From Globodera rostochiensis (taxonomy: Eukaryota; Nematoda; Chromadorea; Rhabditida; Heteroderidae), in assembly GCA_018350325.1 (NCBI GenBank), contig JAEVLN010000064.1, positions 1-64,000 of the forward strand: DNA of 64,000 nt, written 5' to 3'. A model generated the notes under the pieces. It saw only the letters and a program-made list of their open reading frames with translations. It was not told the origin of the DNA and ran no database searches. Every line of letters starts with the position of its first letter. Position 1 is the first letter of the stretch. Below are positions 53,901 through 64,000 of the stretch, in pieces. Both the position numbers and the translations under genes were made by a program.

Positions 53901-54875
53901 CTCCAGACACAGATGATTTGGGCGGACAAAGACGAATATTTTCTTACAAAAGCACCAACTCACTAGCTTTGCGAAAATCATATGAATGCATGTGATTCGC
54001 ATTGTTTATTTTAAAAGATTATTTCCGCTGCCGAGTTGTCCAGTGCCGAGTTGTACGCGCGCCGGTTGAACATTTCGTTTAAGGTTCTTCGTGTATTGTG
54101 CAAATTCTTTTTCTCTCAAAAATCTCGTGGGAATCCAACGTGTCCAAAAGCGTTTTTGCTGTTCAAACTTTTGTTGGAAAATGCTGCGCAATGTCTCATC
54201 CAAACTCCCAAATGGTTGGCTGAAGAGGTGCAGAGACAAATCAAAGCATTCGTCAGTGCTGAACATGCACAGGTGGTACAATAAGAAAGCAGACCTTAAC
54301 CGACGGTCCTTAAATTTATGGCAATAAACTGATGTCAAATTCGTGGTCAGTACCCTTGAAAACCCCAAATGTACTGTTTTTATTTGATTGGATCAGGGGT
54401 CATATAATGGAAAATACCAACGAAAATCATTTCTTTTTCTCCTTCCCAGCCTCGCTTGGAAAGTTTCCCAAAATGCTGATTCAAGCATTCTTGTTTAGCC
54501 TAATATTTTGCCTAATGACTGTTGCGTCTTACCCGCCAATGCTTATTGCGATCGGATTGGCAGAAAGGAATATGAAGCGCAATCAAAGGATGCTGATCGC
54601 CATTTACTCGGCCTTTTAGACCAGATTTTAGGCAACGAAAATCTTAATCCATTTCAGAGATCAGACCAGCTGAGAAAGGTTCAACCCGTTACTTTTCGAG
54701 TAACCACTTCCACTTTCAGTTCCGACTCGCTTACCCTTCGATCTATGCAAATCGATTTCCATCTTTCCAAGGACGTTCACTTCCCCCGAGCACTCATCAC
54801 CATTCTTCACAAAAAAAATCGTCGATTTCGGATGAAAAATCGAGCTCACTTAAGAGCTCATCAAACTTCAGATAA
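50965..54875 (+). CDS. DEP-domain protein, DEPDC1/LET-99-like
   Basis: LET-99/DEPDC1 proteins act at the cell cortex in spindle positioning and mitosis. The ATG at 50965 opens QVQQKATPSASIIKQDQFEA; the intron GTTTGT...TTTTAG joins TRK to WRLALKKFYEGMPLLTHRRQ (51113), then SYSETFTGKDAVDFAER and a GYIINVRG turn: the DEP domain. A Ser-rich linker follows (to 51860). After a long intron come VDRFFPSNFSGADVRWNCRR (52760), RMKLWGMVNECFSLIGIFSA and FGLFTLVKVHLEKV (52970-53070), ALTFSPQLLRNLQILCKFIR (53390), LLLENAAQCLIQTPKWLAEE (54180), KEYEAQSKDADRHLLGLLDQ (54560), and the last exon FRLAYPSIYANRFPSF ending at 54873. This order reproduces the DEPDC1 C-terminal (RhoGAP-like) region. Whether it is orthologous to LET-99 or DEPDC1 proper was not resolved. 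A MITE lies in its promoter. Confidence 0.85.
51799..52320 (-). pseudogene. Leu-rich antisense ORF remnant in the DEP gene intron
   Basis: In the long intron of the DEP gene, the minus strand reads LFRNERFASHSRSMAYNLLR in one frame and, after a shift near 52160, FELVTIALHLLCCRARAESE and KRVALALPMLTKLL in another. Codon use is coding-like and helical (ARM/HEAT-like), but it needs a frameshift or an unseen intron. It is probably a decayed gene fragment; no family was recognised. Confidence 0.3.
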
Positions 54876-55304
54876 TCATTACCCAGTAATTTATTTTTAT
54901 CTATCCGCAGGTTTTGTAATGGAGAGATTTCAAGAACTCTCATATTTCACTCATTATATGTTAATATGTTTTTGCTTTAACAAATGAAATTACGGTTTGC
55001 TTTTTAGCCGCTGGGGTTGTTTTGGCGCGGAAACAGTTCATCGACGATATGTTTATCCGTTTTATCAACCGAATTTCAAAATATGGCACTGAAGTGTGAG
55101 GGCACTAGATTTCCGTATTTTAATCGCAATATTTTTTTTGGACATTTCATGAAACGATAAATACGCAAAAAATAAAGTACGCAGATTGTCACGCATGTAC
55201 CTCGCGCTCTGTGGTTGACATGTGATCGTTCGTCAGAAAATTGTGAAAAATAAAATCGAGAAAGAAAATGCAACAAAAAGTGTTAAAACGATTAAAAAGT
55301 CATT

Positions 55305-55724
55305 ATGTCGGTTGGTGTGTTGATATATAACGATCAGCGATCATTTCGACTGATCGTCCTGGTCAAATTCGACAACTTCATAACTTTTTCCTCTGAACCG
55401 TTCACCCGTCGGCTGTTCAATAGACATGCAGACGAGCGGAGTAACACGCCCATCAAGGTCACCATTTTCACGACACCATACCGGCACTGGAAAGGACGGA
55501 CGGGTCGAATAATGGCAAATCCGTGTAATTTACCGGATCTATTGAGCTCTCTCAAAAAGGCGGCAATGTCCCATGGTCCCTCCACAAATCCGACCGAAGA
55601 GAACTTAAAACAAAGAAAAAAAGCATCAAATAGTTCGTCAGGAAATGGAACCCACATCAACCACAAGATACGTGCTGTAGTGAAAGTTAGTGGAGAGCGG
55701 AATTTGGAACTAAAAAAGAAATGA
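55305..55724 (+). CDS. Uncharacterised basic 139-aa open reading frame
   Basis: ATG at 55305 and stop at 55722, single exon, ending in a Lys-rich tail (ERNLELKKK). Codon use looks coding over the first 100 residues (VLVKFDNFITFSSEPF, KVTIFTTPYRHWKGRTGR). No family was recognised. It overlaps the last exon of the minus-strand gene at 55638-58058 on the opposite strand, so one of the two assignments at 55640-55710 may be wrong. Confidence 0.35.
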   Translation: MSVGVLIYNDQRSFRLIVLVKFDNFITFSSEPFTRRLFNRHADERSNTPIKVTIFTTPYRHWKGRTGRIMANPCNLPDLLSSLKKAAMSHGPSTNPTEENLKQRKKASNSSSGNGTHINHKIRAVVKVSGERNLELKKK

Positions 55725-58058
55725 ATGACTGAACTTGACTAATATAAAAATAAAATTTTACCGCAAATTCATCCTCTTCGTTCGCCAACTTGACAGTGTC
55801 AAAAAGACACTCTTTGATCACCTTCTCCACTTTTTGGATTTCGTACCGGTTCTTTGCCTCATTGAACCTCGCGCGGAAGCTAAAGAACGTGCCGACTTCA
55901 ACGTTGGGATTGATCCAAACAAAGGGGAAGTTGGCGATGTTAGGACAGTACACCTGAAATGTGCACAAACAAAGGAAAACGAACAATTCTAACCGTTCCA
56001 CGTCTGTTCATCAGAAAGCCCTTGGAAGTGAACGATTTCTCCTGAAGAAATTTGCAAAAAAAAAATGCATAACTTGCGAACATACAAAGGACTTCTTAAG
56101 CTTGATTTTTTCGCCATTCTCATTCACTCTGTATTCCACCTCGGCAATAGCCACAACATCGAACCTCATCGGGTTTTTGGGGTTGGCCTTTTCTTGCAAA
56201 TATTTAACCCAGACAGGAATGCCACAACCTTAACAATTATAAAAGCGAATAAACACTAATGAAGGCCGGAATTACCCTGCACTTGCTCGTCTTCTGGCAA
56301 AGTGATTCCTTCCTCACCGAGAGGGAAGTAACCGTGCAAAAGGTTTTTTGAGTCGGATATCATCGGAAGCGACGCGCTGGCGAAGAAATTGTTGAACCGA
56401 ATGCGATTGACGTACGCCAAAAACTGAAGAGAATACAAAGTCCATCGAACGTAGCTCCAAGGCACGGACTGGTACCTCATAACCATGGTCCTTCAGCCGG
56501 GTCTGCATCGGATTTTCGATGCCAAAACGTTGGTTCTTCCCATTCTTGTGCCAGTACTCGTAAATTACATAAAACTGAAAAAAAGAGATACTAGTACAAT
56601 ATAGTAGATGAGAAATCGAATAAAACGAGTAAACAAAAAACAAACGTTGTTGTGGAATGAGAAGAACATATTGAAGTGGAGGACACAGCCGACCCGCAGG
56701 GTCACGTCGTGCTCCATGATGAGCGCCAGCACACAGCGATAGTCCGAAAAGGACGGGCAGTGCACCTCGTTATCACTGATCAACACCCCGTTCAAGGACA
56801 TAAGAATCTTAAGTTGAACATAAGGAAAATTCCAACTAAAAAAGTTATGCAAATGTCCAACAATGGCTTAAAAAGCCTACTCTATACTTTAATTTTCCAA
56901 CTCACCGGTGGTGGATTGTTAGCACGGATGGTGTATCGAGGAAAGGTGTTCGCAGTCCTTGGAACGGGAAAATTGTGCCATGGCTAAAATTGTTAAAGAA
57001 TAAACCCAAAAGAATATTGCTACGATCTTTTACCGCCGCTCTGATTTTATCGAATTTGCACTTTAACGCGCGCTGCCAACGATTGAACGAAAGCGAGAAG
57101 GTCGGCTGGCAAAGTGTGCTGTCCATCTCCGGACTGTAACCGCGCGTGTCCAAGTTGATGCTCACGAACAGATCGTACATCACATTCGGCACCACTTTCA
57201 GCAACTCACCGTAGCGCACGTGAAATGCGTCAACCGAATTGAACGAATAGCAATAGAAGCGACGCACTTCTTCATTCGACACACAGCCCATGACTCGGAC
57301 CTTAAACAATGTAAATTGAAGATAAGTACGAAACAAAGGCGTAGTCCGGGCGTTAACAGGTTTTTGACGGGGGGGGGGACAGGGGAGGATCCCCGGAGAC
57401 AAACAGAACTTTTTGAGCTTTTACAACTGCATAATTGGAACTTTTCGATATTCCTTTGGGGGTTGGGTCAAACTTAAAAACGGCCCCACCCGGCTACGCT
57501 CTTCGCCGCCCGCAAAAATAACTCACTAAAATGTCAGCATTGTCATCCGTACACTAAAAATAATGTTTATTGTCTTTAAATGAAATGGAAAATTATTTTA
57601 ATGAGGCCATGTTACTTTTGCACCTTGTTCGAAAAGAAGAAGCGCTGGTCCTTGTCACGTCTGACAAGGTGTTCGCCAGGTCTGACCCATTCCTGTCCCT
57701 TTGAACACCGGTCGAAACTGACAATCTGATTCCCTTGGGACCGGAATTCGATGTTTGCTCCAAATCCGAGTTCATTTGATCGTTTGCCCACTTGAGACTT
57801 GGAATAGCCCTGGTTCCTCAAATAGTCAGCGTCAAAGAGATAGCGCGGCACCACGTACAGTGGACGGTCTGAATGAGAAAACGGATGAGGCAGGCAATCC
57901 AGCCAGAACTGACTGTGGTCCAGGTAAACAATGCTCTGTGCCCCATTCATGTTTTTTGAACTAAAGGAGTAGATCACAACGCCGAACCCCCCGCCGGTGA
58001 CATTGGCTTGTTTTATGCTGGTGCCAGCACAAGAAAGTGTTTCTCCTTCTCCGTTCAT
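55638..58058 (-). CDS. Unrecognised seven-exon protein, possibly nematode-restricted
   Basis: Not recognised. Starts at ATG 58058 (NGEGETLSCAGTSIKQANV; no signal peptide), long first exon to about 57615 (QNQ/YSKSQVGKRSNELGFG). Then EEVRRFYCYSFNSVDAFHV, YDLFVSINLDTRGYSPEMD (57150), PWHNFPVPRTANTFPRYTIR, NFPYVQLKILMSLNGVLISD, YEYWHKNGKNQRFGIENP, VNRIRFNNFFASASLPMISD, GCGIPVWVKYLQEKANPK, and FVWINPNVEVGTFFSFRARF (55900). The last exon may be FQIPLSTNFHYSTYLVVDVG with a stop at 55638. Conserved-looking aromatic and proline positions and clean introns point to a real gene. No membrane spans. An intron (about 57300-57600) has a CCGGG-ended poly-G insert. Confidence 0.6.
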
Positions 58059-58185
58059 TTATGAGAAGTTTGCAATTTGAAAAATGATTAAGTTAAATAA
58101 GCTGCAAAAAAGTAGAACTTTAGGGTTTTTTTGGTTATTGCATTTTTCTTAAATAACTTTCAAAAGGCGAAACTTCAGAAATCTT

Positions 58186-58523
58186 GGCTAATAGTTAAGA
58201 TGGTGCCCCCCATTTTTCAAAAAAAAAAATAAAATTAGTTTTCAAAGTTGATTAAAAGATTTTTCTAGGGGTTTTCGAGGGCATAGAGTCCGAATCTGAT
58301 CTCTATTTCGGACCCTGGAAGTATTCGATCAGTACTTGCCTTTTTTGAAAATATTTGAATTTTCAAAAATTGTTCGAATTTGGGCCCTAGGCTCGAAATT
58401 GGTCAAAATAGAGGTTAGATTCGGACTCTACGCCCTCAAACACCCCTAGGAACAGCTTTTTATCAACTTTAAAACTAATTTCATTGTTTTTTGAAAAATG
58501 GGGGCACCATCTTAACTATTACC
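58186..58523. mobile_element. Foldback/MITE element related to the one at 8084
   Basis: Ends GG(C/T)TAATAGTTAAGATGGTGCC and complement; arms (about 58190-58320 and 58380-58520) include TTTTTCAAAAAA tracts and GGGGTTTTCGAGGG, closely parallel to the GGTAATA...GGGGTTTTCGGGG element at 8084. No clear target duplication. It lies between the two minus-strand genes. Confidence 0.75.
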
Positions 58524-59003
58524 TTTTTATACACGCCGAAATGCCCCGGACCCAAAGGCTGGAGGCAAAATGTTGCTTTTGTCCGTCAGACTCTCCATCA
58601 TTTATCAAAAATCGCCGAATTTTTGGTGAGGACAAATTGAATTTGAATGGAAACATTACGGGCGGACGGACTTAAAATGGACGAACTAACTCAACAGGCG
58701 ACGGAGGGGAAGAAGACCCTTGTTCCATTTTGCCATCGACACATTCAAATCAGCAGGCGGTTGGCGTACTGTATAAAAGCGCAGAGATTGGCATGAAGAA
58801 TCGAAAGGTCTTCACGAATAACGCAAATAGCAGACAAATAAAGACAGGCAAACGCATATTCATTCATTTCCATTATTTACAACAATCAATAGAGACCTGC
58901 ACCGCAACAAACACAACAAATAATAAATACACAGAATATGGACTCATTTGGTGACAAATGACCTAACGATATTTCGTTCTACACGGACTGATCTCAAATT
59001 CGA

Positions 59004-60118
59004 TCATTTTCCCCAGCCGAGCTCCTCAAATTCGTCGGCGAGGTTGAACTTGAAGTTGGGGCCGAAGTTGGTCTCAACCGAGTCGCCAGGCTCTTCCAGT
59101 GAGACGCAAGGGAACAAATCCATCGGACAGTCGAAGGCCTTGGCCGTGTCTAAACAACAAAAGCGTGTCCTAACAATATTTAATTATCAACTCACACAAA
59201 CGCTTTCCGTTCAATGCGTAAAAGATCTGTCGAGTGGCCAAATTGACGCCACATCCGACAACGTCGTCGACGCCAAACTTGGAATTGCCTCCGTCGACAG
59301 TTCCGTCCTTCCAAAAGCGTCCTTTGTTCGCGTAGGAGAAGCTGTTCTTGTGCCGTCCGACACATTCGTCCAGTGGCAATGCTTTGGTTGCGAGGCCGAT
59401 GTTCAGGGAGCTTAAAGCAATTTAGAAGAACGATTTTAGCCCGTTGCTTGCCGCCGTGTGACTTACTCGCCTCGAAGCAGCAGCACTTTGACCTCGTAGT
59501 AAAAGATGCCGAATTGGCGCGCCACCATCGACTCGGCACGAACAGAGCGGAAACCTGATAGTTGGGACATCGAATAAAAGGCGGTTCCGAGTAGAAAGAA
59601 TGTTTTTGTGCCTTTTTTCGTCCCATGGTGCTGGGCAATCACACAATTGCTGGGCTTGACGAGGAAGATCTCTTCGTGGCGGTCATTCAAATTCCAACGG
59701 TTGCCGGGTTGGATCAGAAGACACTAAAAATGCACAAAAGTTGGTGTTCGTCAGCGAAACTCTCACCTTCATCATTTTGTCGAACATCTGGGCCTTCTTG
59801 GACGTCTCCGACTGCTGACGCTTCAATTCTTCCATTTGCGCTATCTGAAAGCCAAACAATTTAAAGTTGCGCTATCACTCAGAACTAACATTTTCGCCCT
59901 CAAACTGCGCGTGATGGGCTCCCAACTTGCGGACGTCCGACTCTATGTCCAAAATCTTCATGCGAATTTCGTAAATGGTAGCAAAAATGGTCGCGTCGTT
60001 GGGCACTGAACAAAACAATTTCACACATAAAACAGCGCCGATTCTTACAATTCAAGTTCTCCTGCTTTGTTTGGGGAGGTGGCGGAGACTTCTGCTGGTG
60101 AGCTTGATTTGCATTCAT
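59004..60118 (-). CDS. SPRY-domain protein with N-terminal coiled region
   Basis: Six exons with consistent phase give 293 aa: 60118-60049, 60005-59890, 59844-59767, 59723-59467, 59410-59196 and 59149-59004. The N-terminus is Q/P-rich with no signal peptide, then a coiled segment ([36 protein letters not shown]). The SPRY domain follows: [94 protein letters not shown] and [16 protein letters not shown]. This resembles RanBPM-type SPRY proteins, which are expanded and secreted (SPRYSEC) in cyst nematodes; this copy lacks a signal peptide, so it is likely the cytosolic parental type. Head-to-head with cathepsin Z. Confidence 0.88.
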
Positions 60119-60425
60119 CGTTTGTATATTGAACAAATAAATCCCTGGAAGAAATGTTTTATGAACAATTCGGAAGATGCTTGGGCTTAAATACTTTGAG
60201 GGGCAAAAAAAAAAGTCGCATTTGAATTTCCGCAACTTTCTTTGTTTGCTTAAGACCCATTCAAAATAGGCTATAAAAGGAACTATTTAACTCTGACCAC
60301 TTTGTGTCCGCTTCAGCTTTCAAGAATTCAGATTTAATAACAAAAAGCCGAACTTGAAAAGTGTCTAAAAAATGCTTCCGTTTTTCAATCAATCTTTTCA
60401 TGCACATTTGTGCTTCCTAACGATT

Positions 60426-60443
60426 GGTGCGCCGAGGCGCACC
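60426..60443. promoter_or_regulatory. GC-rich hairpin between divergent SPRY and cathepsin Z promoters
   Basis: GGTGCGCC and GGCGCACC are separated by GA. It stands out in an AT-rich intergenic region. The function is unknown; protein-binding palindrome or hairpin are both possible. Confidence 0.4.
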
Positions 60444-60480
60444 TAAACTGCTAGTAAACTGTTATTACTTTCTTTGTACC

Positions 60481-60511
60481 TGATAAGTGGGGTTTGTGCT
60501 CTGCTGATAAG
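60481..60511 (+). promoter_or_regulatory. Paired TGATAAG motifs upstream of cathepsin Z
   Basis: TGATAAG occurs at 60481-60487 and 60505-60511, 161-191 bp before the ATG at 60672. The second reads CTGATAAGAA, the ELT-2-type GATA consensus that drives nematode intestinal genes. This supports gut expression of the protease. Confidence 0.6.
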
Positions 60512-60671
60512 AATGGTAGCCGTCATTATTAATTGACGTTTCGGACAGTCTTTCCCACTTTTTGCCATTTACAGGTCTAATCGTCGTATAGACGTTTAAA
60601 TTTCCCTCCCCCTCTCGCAAAAATCAAATTCTTTAATTTGCCTACCTCAATTATTATTTTATTTATGTTCG

Positions 60672-62729
60672 ATGATTCGCGTCCCCTTCGGCGACTTTTT
60701 CTTCTTGACTTTGCTTAGTCTTGTCCTTTTGTCCAACAAATCGCCGGCGAGTTGTCGCCGTTTGTCGAATTTAAATTTACTGAATGTTGTTCATACGCGG
60801 GACAATAAGAATAGTGAAATTAGAGAATTGGCCAAGGGCAACATCGGACAATCGGAGAAAGAATTGAAATTGGTGGAGGATGTCGGTGAGTTTTAATAAT
60901 GAATAGGATTCGGTTACATAGCTTCTTCGTCGATGAAAGTGAAGTAATTATTATAAGGGTCAGAGGAACCCGGCGACCCCGTTGATGCTTTTTGGGAATG
61001 GGATCGGATGGTCGTTGGCGGTGGCGGCGAGTTGGACTTCATCCCCGAACGAATGCTTCGTATTGGTCCTTCTATGGTGTCGCATTTTGCGCTTTTCATG
61101 CTTTGGCGACTCACCAAAATAGGTTCAGAAAGTGCCATCCGCGGCCAACCGCCCACTTTATTCGCCCTTCGTCTTCCCAAACCCGCACACATCAAAGCAT
61201 GTCGCTTTTCCTCAAAAAGAAATGCCCCCGTGCCTTCGCCCTATGGACCGACCTTTCCGCGCGCATCGGACGTACCCACGCAGTTGGGAGTTTCCGGGAT
61301 TTGAAGCGTCCATCCCCCGACATTGGGACTGGCGAAATGTGTGCGTAATGTTCGCTTATCACTTGGTCACATCGGAATTAGCGAGAGGGCGGGGATTATT
61401 GAATTTTGATAACCTTTGTTTTGTTTTTACGGATCCATGCGTTCCTTGAAGGTCCGGCATCAATTATTCTTCGCCTAACCGTAACCAGCACATCCCTGTT
61501 TACTGTGGGGGCTGTTGGGTGTTTGGCACATTGGGTAATTGAGGGCGTTCCAGAGGGAGACAATCAAAAATCGTTACTTCCCATTGGAGGCTCGCTCCAG
61601 GATCGCTTTAACGTGGCTCGAAACAATCGCTGGCCAATGACTCAACTCTCTCCGCAGGTTTTTGGAGGGAAGTTTCGTCATGTAGATGAAAAAGACTTGG
61701 CCTAATCTTCTTTTTTTAACATTTGAATTTACAATAAATCTTTCTCTTATCGGTACCAAAAAACGAAAGTTCAGGAAATAATCGCGTGCAATGGCCGTGG
61801 AAATTGCAACGGAGGGACTGCTGAGGACGTATTCGGTTAAGAGCCCCGTCTTTTTGTGAATGCCATTTTCATAATTTGCTTACAGTACACGCGAAGATCC
61901 AGGGTCTGGTGGAGGAAGGGTGCAACAACTACAAGGCCGTGAATGAGAGTAAGTCCAGAACAGACTGCCAATCAGCAGCACTCTTGTGCTGTTCGACTTG
62001 TCCATCCCCACCAAAAACCCTTTCCCAAAAGAGTGCACTCCATTCACCCGCTGCGGATCGTGTTGGCCTGATTGTTGGTTTATCAAAGAAAATGACCGAC
62101 AAATGTTTAGCTCACAAATCAGTTCAGCTTGTTTCGCCATCCAAAACTACACTCGCTATTACATCAAAGACTACGGGAAACTTTCCGGCCGGTAGTAACA
62201 ATAGAATTTGTAGCGAGTCTTAACCATCGCTATTAGTATCCAAATGATGTCCGAAATACACAATCGGGGACCAATTGCCTGTGCAATTTCAGCAACAGAG
62301 CAATTCGACAAGAACTACACTGGAGGGATCTTCCAACAATTGGCTGACTCTCCGGTGAATATGTTCGGTTTAAGAATTTGAAACCCGAAACTTGAACTCG
62401 TCCATCCCGGCCATATACGACAGCTATAATTCAAAAGTCATTAACATTATTCATGCCACTCCACTGCAGAGCAACCACATTGTCTCAGTGTCGGGCTGGG
62501 GTTGGGACGAGGAGTCGAAGACGGAGTTTTGGATTGTTCGGAACAGTTGGGGAGACGCCTGGGCGAGTTTTTTTAAACGGCGGAAGAAACATTTTATTAA
62601 ATTTAGGGAGAGATGGGATGGTTCCGTATTGTGACGAGCATTTACAGAGGCGGAAGGGGTGATCAGTATAATTTGGGCATAGAACGTGAATGTTATTTTG
62701 CTGATCCGGATGTATCCAATCTGATCTGA
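60672..62729 (+). CDS. cpz-1: Cathepsin Z (X)-like papain-family cysteine protease
   Basis: Cathepsin Z is a lysosomal/secreted carboxypeptidase of the papain family; nematode CPZ acts in molting and gut digestion. ATG 60672 gives a signal peptide ([12 protein letters not shown]). Blocks: [20 protein letters not shown] (61260), active Cys in [15 protein letters not shown] (61510; usually CGSCW), [32 protein letters not shown] (61790), [28 protein letters not shown] (62030), [30 protein letters not shown] (62250), [11 protein letters not shown], and active His in [26 protein letters not shown]. The final intron starts GCGAGT (GC-AG) and joins to [12 protein letters not shown]-terminus [10 protein letters not shown]. 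All catalytic residues are present. AATAAA at 62773. Exons 60890-61250 were only partly resolved. Confidence 0.9.
60914..61195 (-). CDS. Possible antisense exon within cathepsin Z intron
   Basis: A 93-codon open frame opposite the first intron, with protein-like segments ([26 protein letters not shown] at the end) and an ATG at 61195. It may be a nested gene's last exon or chance. No family recognised. Confidence 0.25.
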   Translation of the reverse strand: MMCAGLGRRRANKVGGWPRMALSEPILVSRQSMKSAKCDTIEGPIRSIRSGMKSNSPPPPTTIRSHSQKASTGSPGSSDPYNNYFTFIDEEAM

Positions 62730-63564
62730 CGAAACAATTATGAAAATGTAATTCTCATTGTTGTTCATTTCAAATAAATAGTGTTTTTAGGGCAGTGTAA
62801 TGTTCGATTTTGGCTTACTCGGCGAAATGTCCGGGTTTGGCCTACTCGGCGAAATGTCATCATTTTTGCAGAAAATTTTTTCCATGCCCTCAGGGATTTT
62901 TTCCAAAATGACCCTCGATTTCAGTGTATTTTGAGGTTTCCGGATCTCCGTGAAGGAGGTGTTGTAGCAACTAGGTCCAAAAGTTATGCATGTATGAATT
63001 TTTTTCTCGGATTTTGGGCCTCACCAAATATTAATTTGTTCAATTTAAAATTCTTGACCATAAACATATATATGACTAGGGTGTGCAAAAATACGCATAT
63101 GCATATTTTTTTCCTGAACGGGACCGGTCTGAAACGAACGAAAAACGTGTTTTCCGCTTGGTTTGAAGCTTCTAAAACGCATTTCCATGTGTATATTTTG
63201 CATATTTGTGCATATTTGACGATTTATGTTGCATTGAAAAATACATCCAAAATCATTAGTTTCTGGCTGTTTTTGAAAAATAATTCATCTTTTACTAAAG
63301 TCTTTTAGTCTCGAAAAAAGCCTTACGGTTTTAACCAGTGTTGAATGAATTTGAAGAATTTTGGGGAAACCAGTTAACCCTTTCGCAAGGATGTTGTTAA
63401 TTTGATAAAAATTGTTACCAATTAAATTTATTTTTGTGACTCAAACGGTCAATTTGGCTTGGGACTCAGTTGAACTTAAATAGATATCTCGCTTAAAACG
63501 TAGTTTCGCACCTGGGGACCTATTTTTCTGGTTCCACATCACTGTTTGTTTCGTCACTGATCAC
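62730..63564. other. 3' intergenic region after cathepsin Z
   Basis: Contains two tandem copies of about 30 bp (TTGGCYTACTCGGCGAAATGTC at roughly 62808 and 62838) and, near 63080, CTAGGGTGTGCAAAAATACG followed by GCATATTT motifs that resemble a MITE. No gene is supported. Confidence 0.5.
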
Positions 63565-64000
63565 TAGGGCGGCGATTTATATGGATAAAAAATCTCGAAA
63601 TATGGCCATAAAATATGGATGAAAAATCGTAAAATATGGACCAAATTGGACAAAAATTGCAAAATATGGATGAAATATGGATAAAAATTTTTTCATGTAT
63701 AGCAAAAAATGGGCAAGATTTTCCTAATTGAAGTAATAAGAGAAATTAAAATTTTTATATGTAAATTAAAGGTATTTCAGAAAAAATTTTTGAAAATAAG
63801 CAGAATTTTAAAAATTTTCATTTTTTGGTGGCTGAATTTTTAGTCGCGAAAAAGTCAATTTTTATGGGTGCATTTTTTGAAAATTTTGAAAAAGTCGATC
63901 CTTAGGGGTGTATTTTTTGTTTTTATTGCATTTTTGTTAAGGAATTTTTGAAAAATGGCGAAATATGGATAAAAAGTCGCGAAATATGGAAAAATATGGA
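63565..64000. mobile_element. Partial hAT-type MITE, same family as 50296
   Basis: TAGGGCGGCGATTTATATGG opens at 63565, corresponding to TAGGGCCGCTAATTATATGG of the other copy, followed by ATATGGATGAAAAAT and the shared internal sequence (AAATTTTTATATGTAAATTA, TCGATCCTTAGGGGTGTATT), opposite in orientation to the 50296 copy. The right end is beyond the window. Confidence 0.85.

Overview
The window is nuclear DNA of a nematode. The evidence is many short (about 40-60 nt) introns with nematode-style TTTCAG acceptors, nematode families (an SXP/RAL-2 DUF148 secreted protein and a GnT-I/HSE-5/TRPM/LET-99-like set), and very frequent G or C homopolymer runs. Secreted proteins, a cysteine-rich candidate effector and a RanBPM-type SPRY protein fit a plant-parasitic tylenchid such as a cyst nematode, but that placement is inference; no ribosomal or mitochondrial marker is present.

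Left third (1-24.7 kb), in order: the 5' half of a TRPM channel (-); an OGFOD1/TPA1 ribosomal prolyl hydroxylase (-, 12 exons reconstructed with consistent phase); USP5/isopeptidase T (+, 15 exons); heparan sulfate C5-epimerase hse-5 (+); N-acetylglucosaminyltransferase I (-, tail-to-tail with hse-5); an unrecognised conserved-looking gene (+); then two adjacent secreted-protein genes (+), an SXP/RAL-2 member and a large E/K-rich protein.

Middle (25-41 kb): a 9.7-kb polyQ-rich Mediator subunit MED12 gene (-), followed by a dense transposon nest: a decayed Tc1-like element with 300-bp arms, a TA-flanked element disrupted by a foldback, and further foldbacks. A small secreted cysteine-rich protein gene (+) lies directly beyond the nest.

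Right third (41.7-64 kb): an ABCC/MRP transporter (-), a DEPDC1/LET-99-like DEP protein (+), an unrecognised multi-exon gene (-), a SPRY-domain protein (-) and a cathepsin Z protease (+) whose promoter carries two TGATAAG motifs.

The most striking non-genic content is mobile DNA with intact target-site duplications. At least five hAT-type MITEs have 8-bp duplications. A set of foldback elements has 9-11-bp duplications and arms built from short tandem repeats; members share one architecture but carry different repeat units. Insertions fall mostly in short introns, 3'UTRs and promoters, leaving reading frames intact. GC-AG introns are supported at three places.
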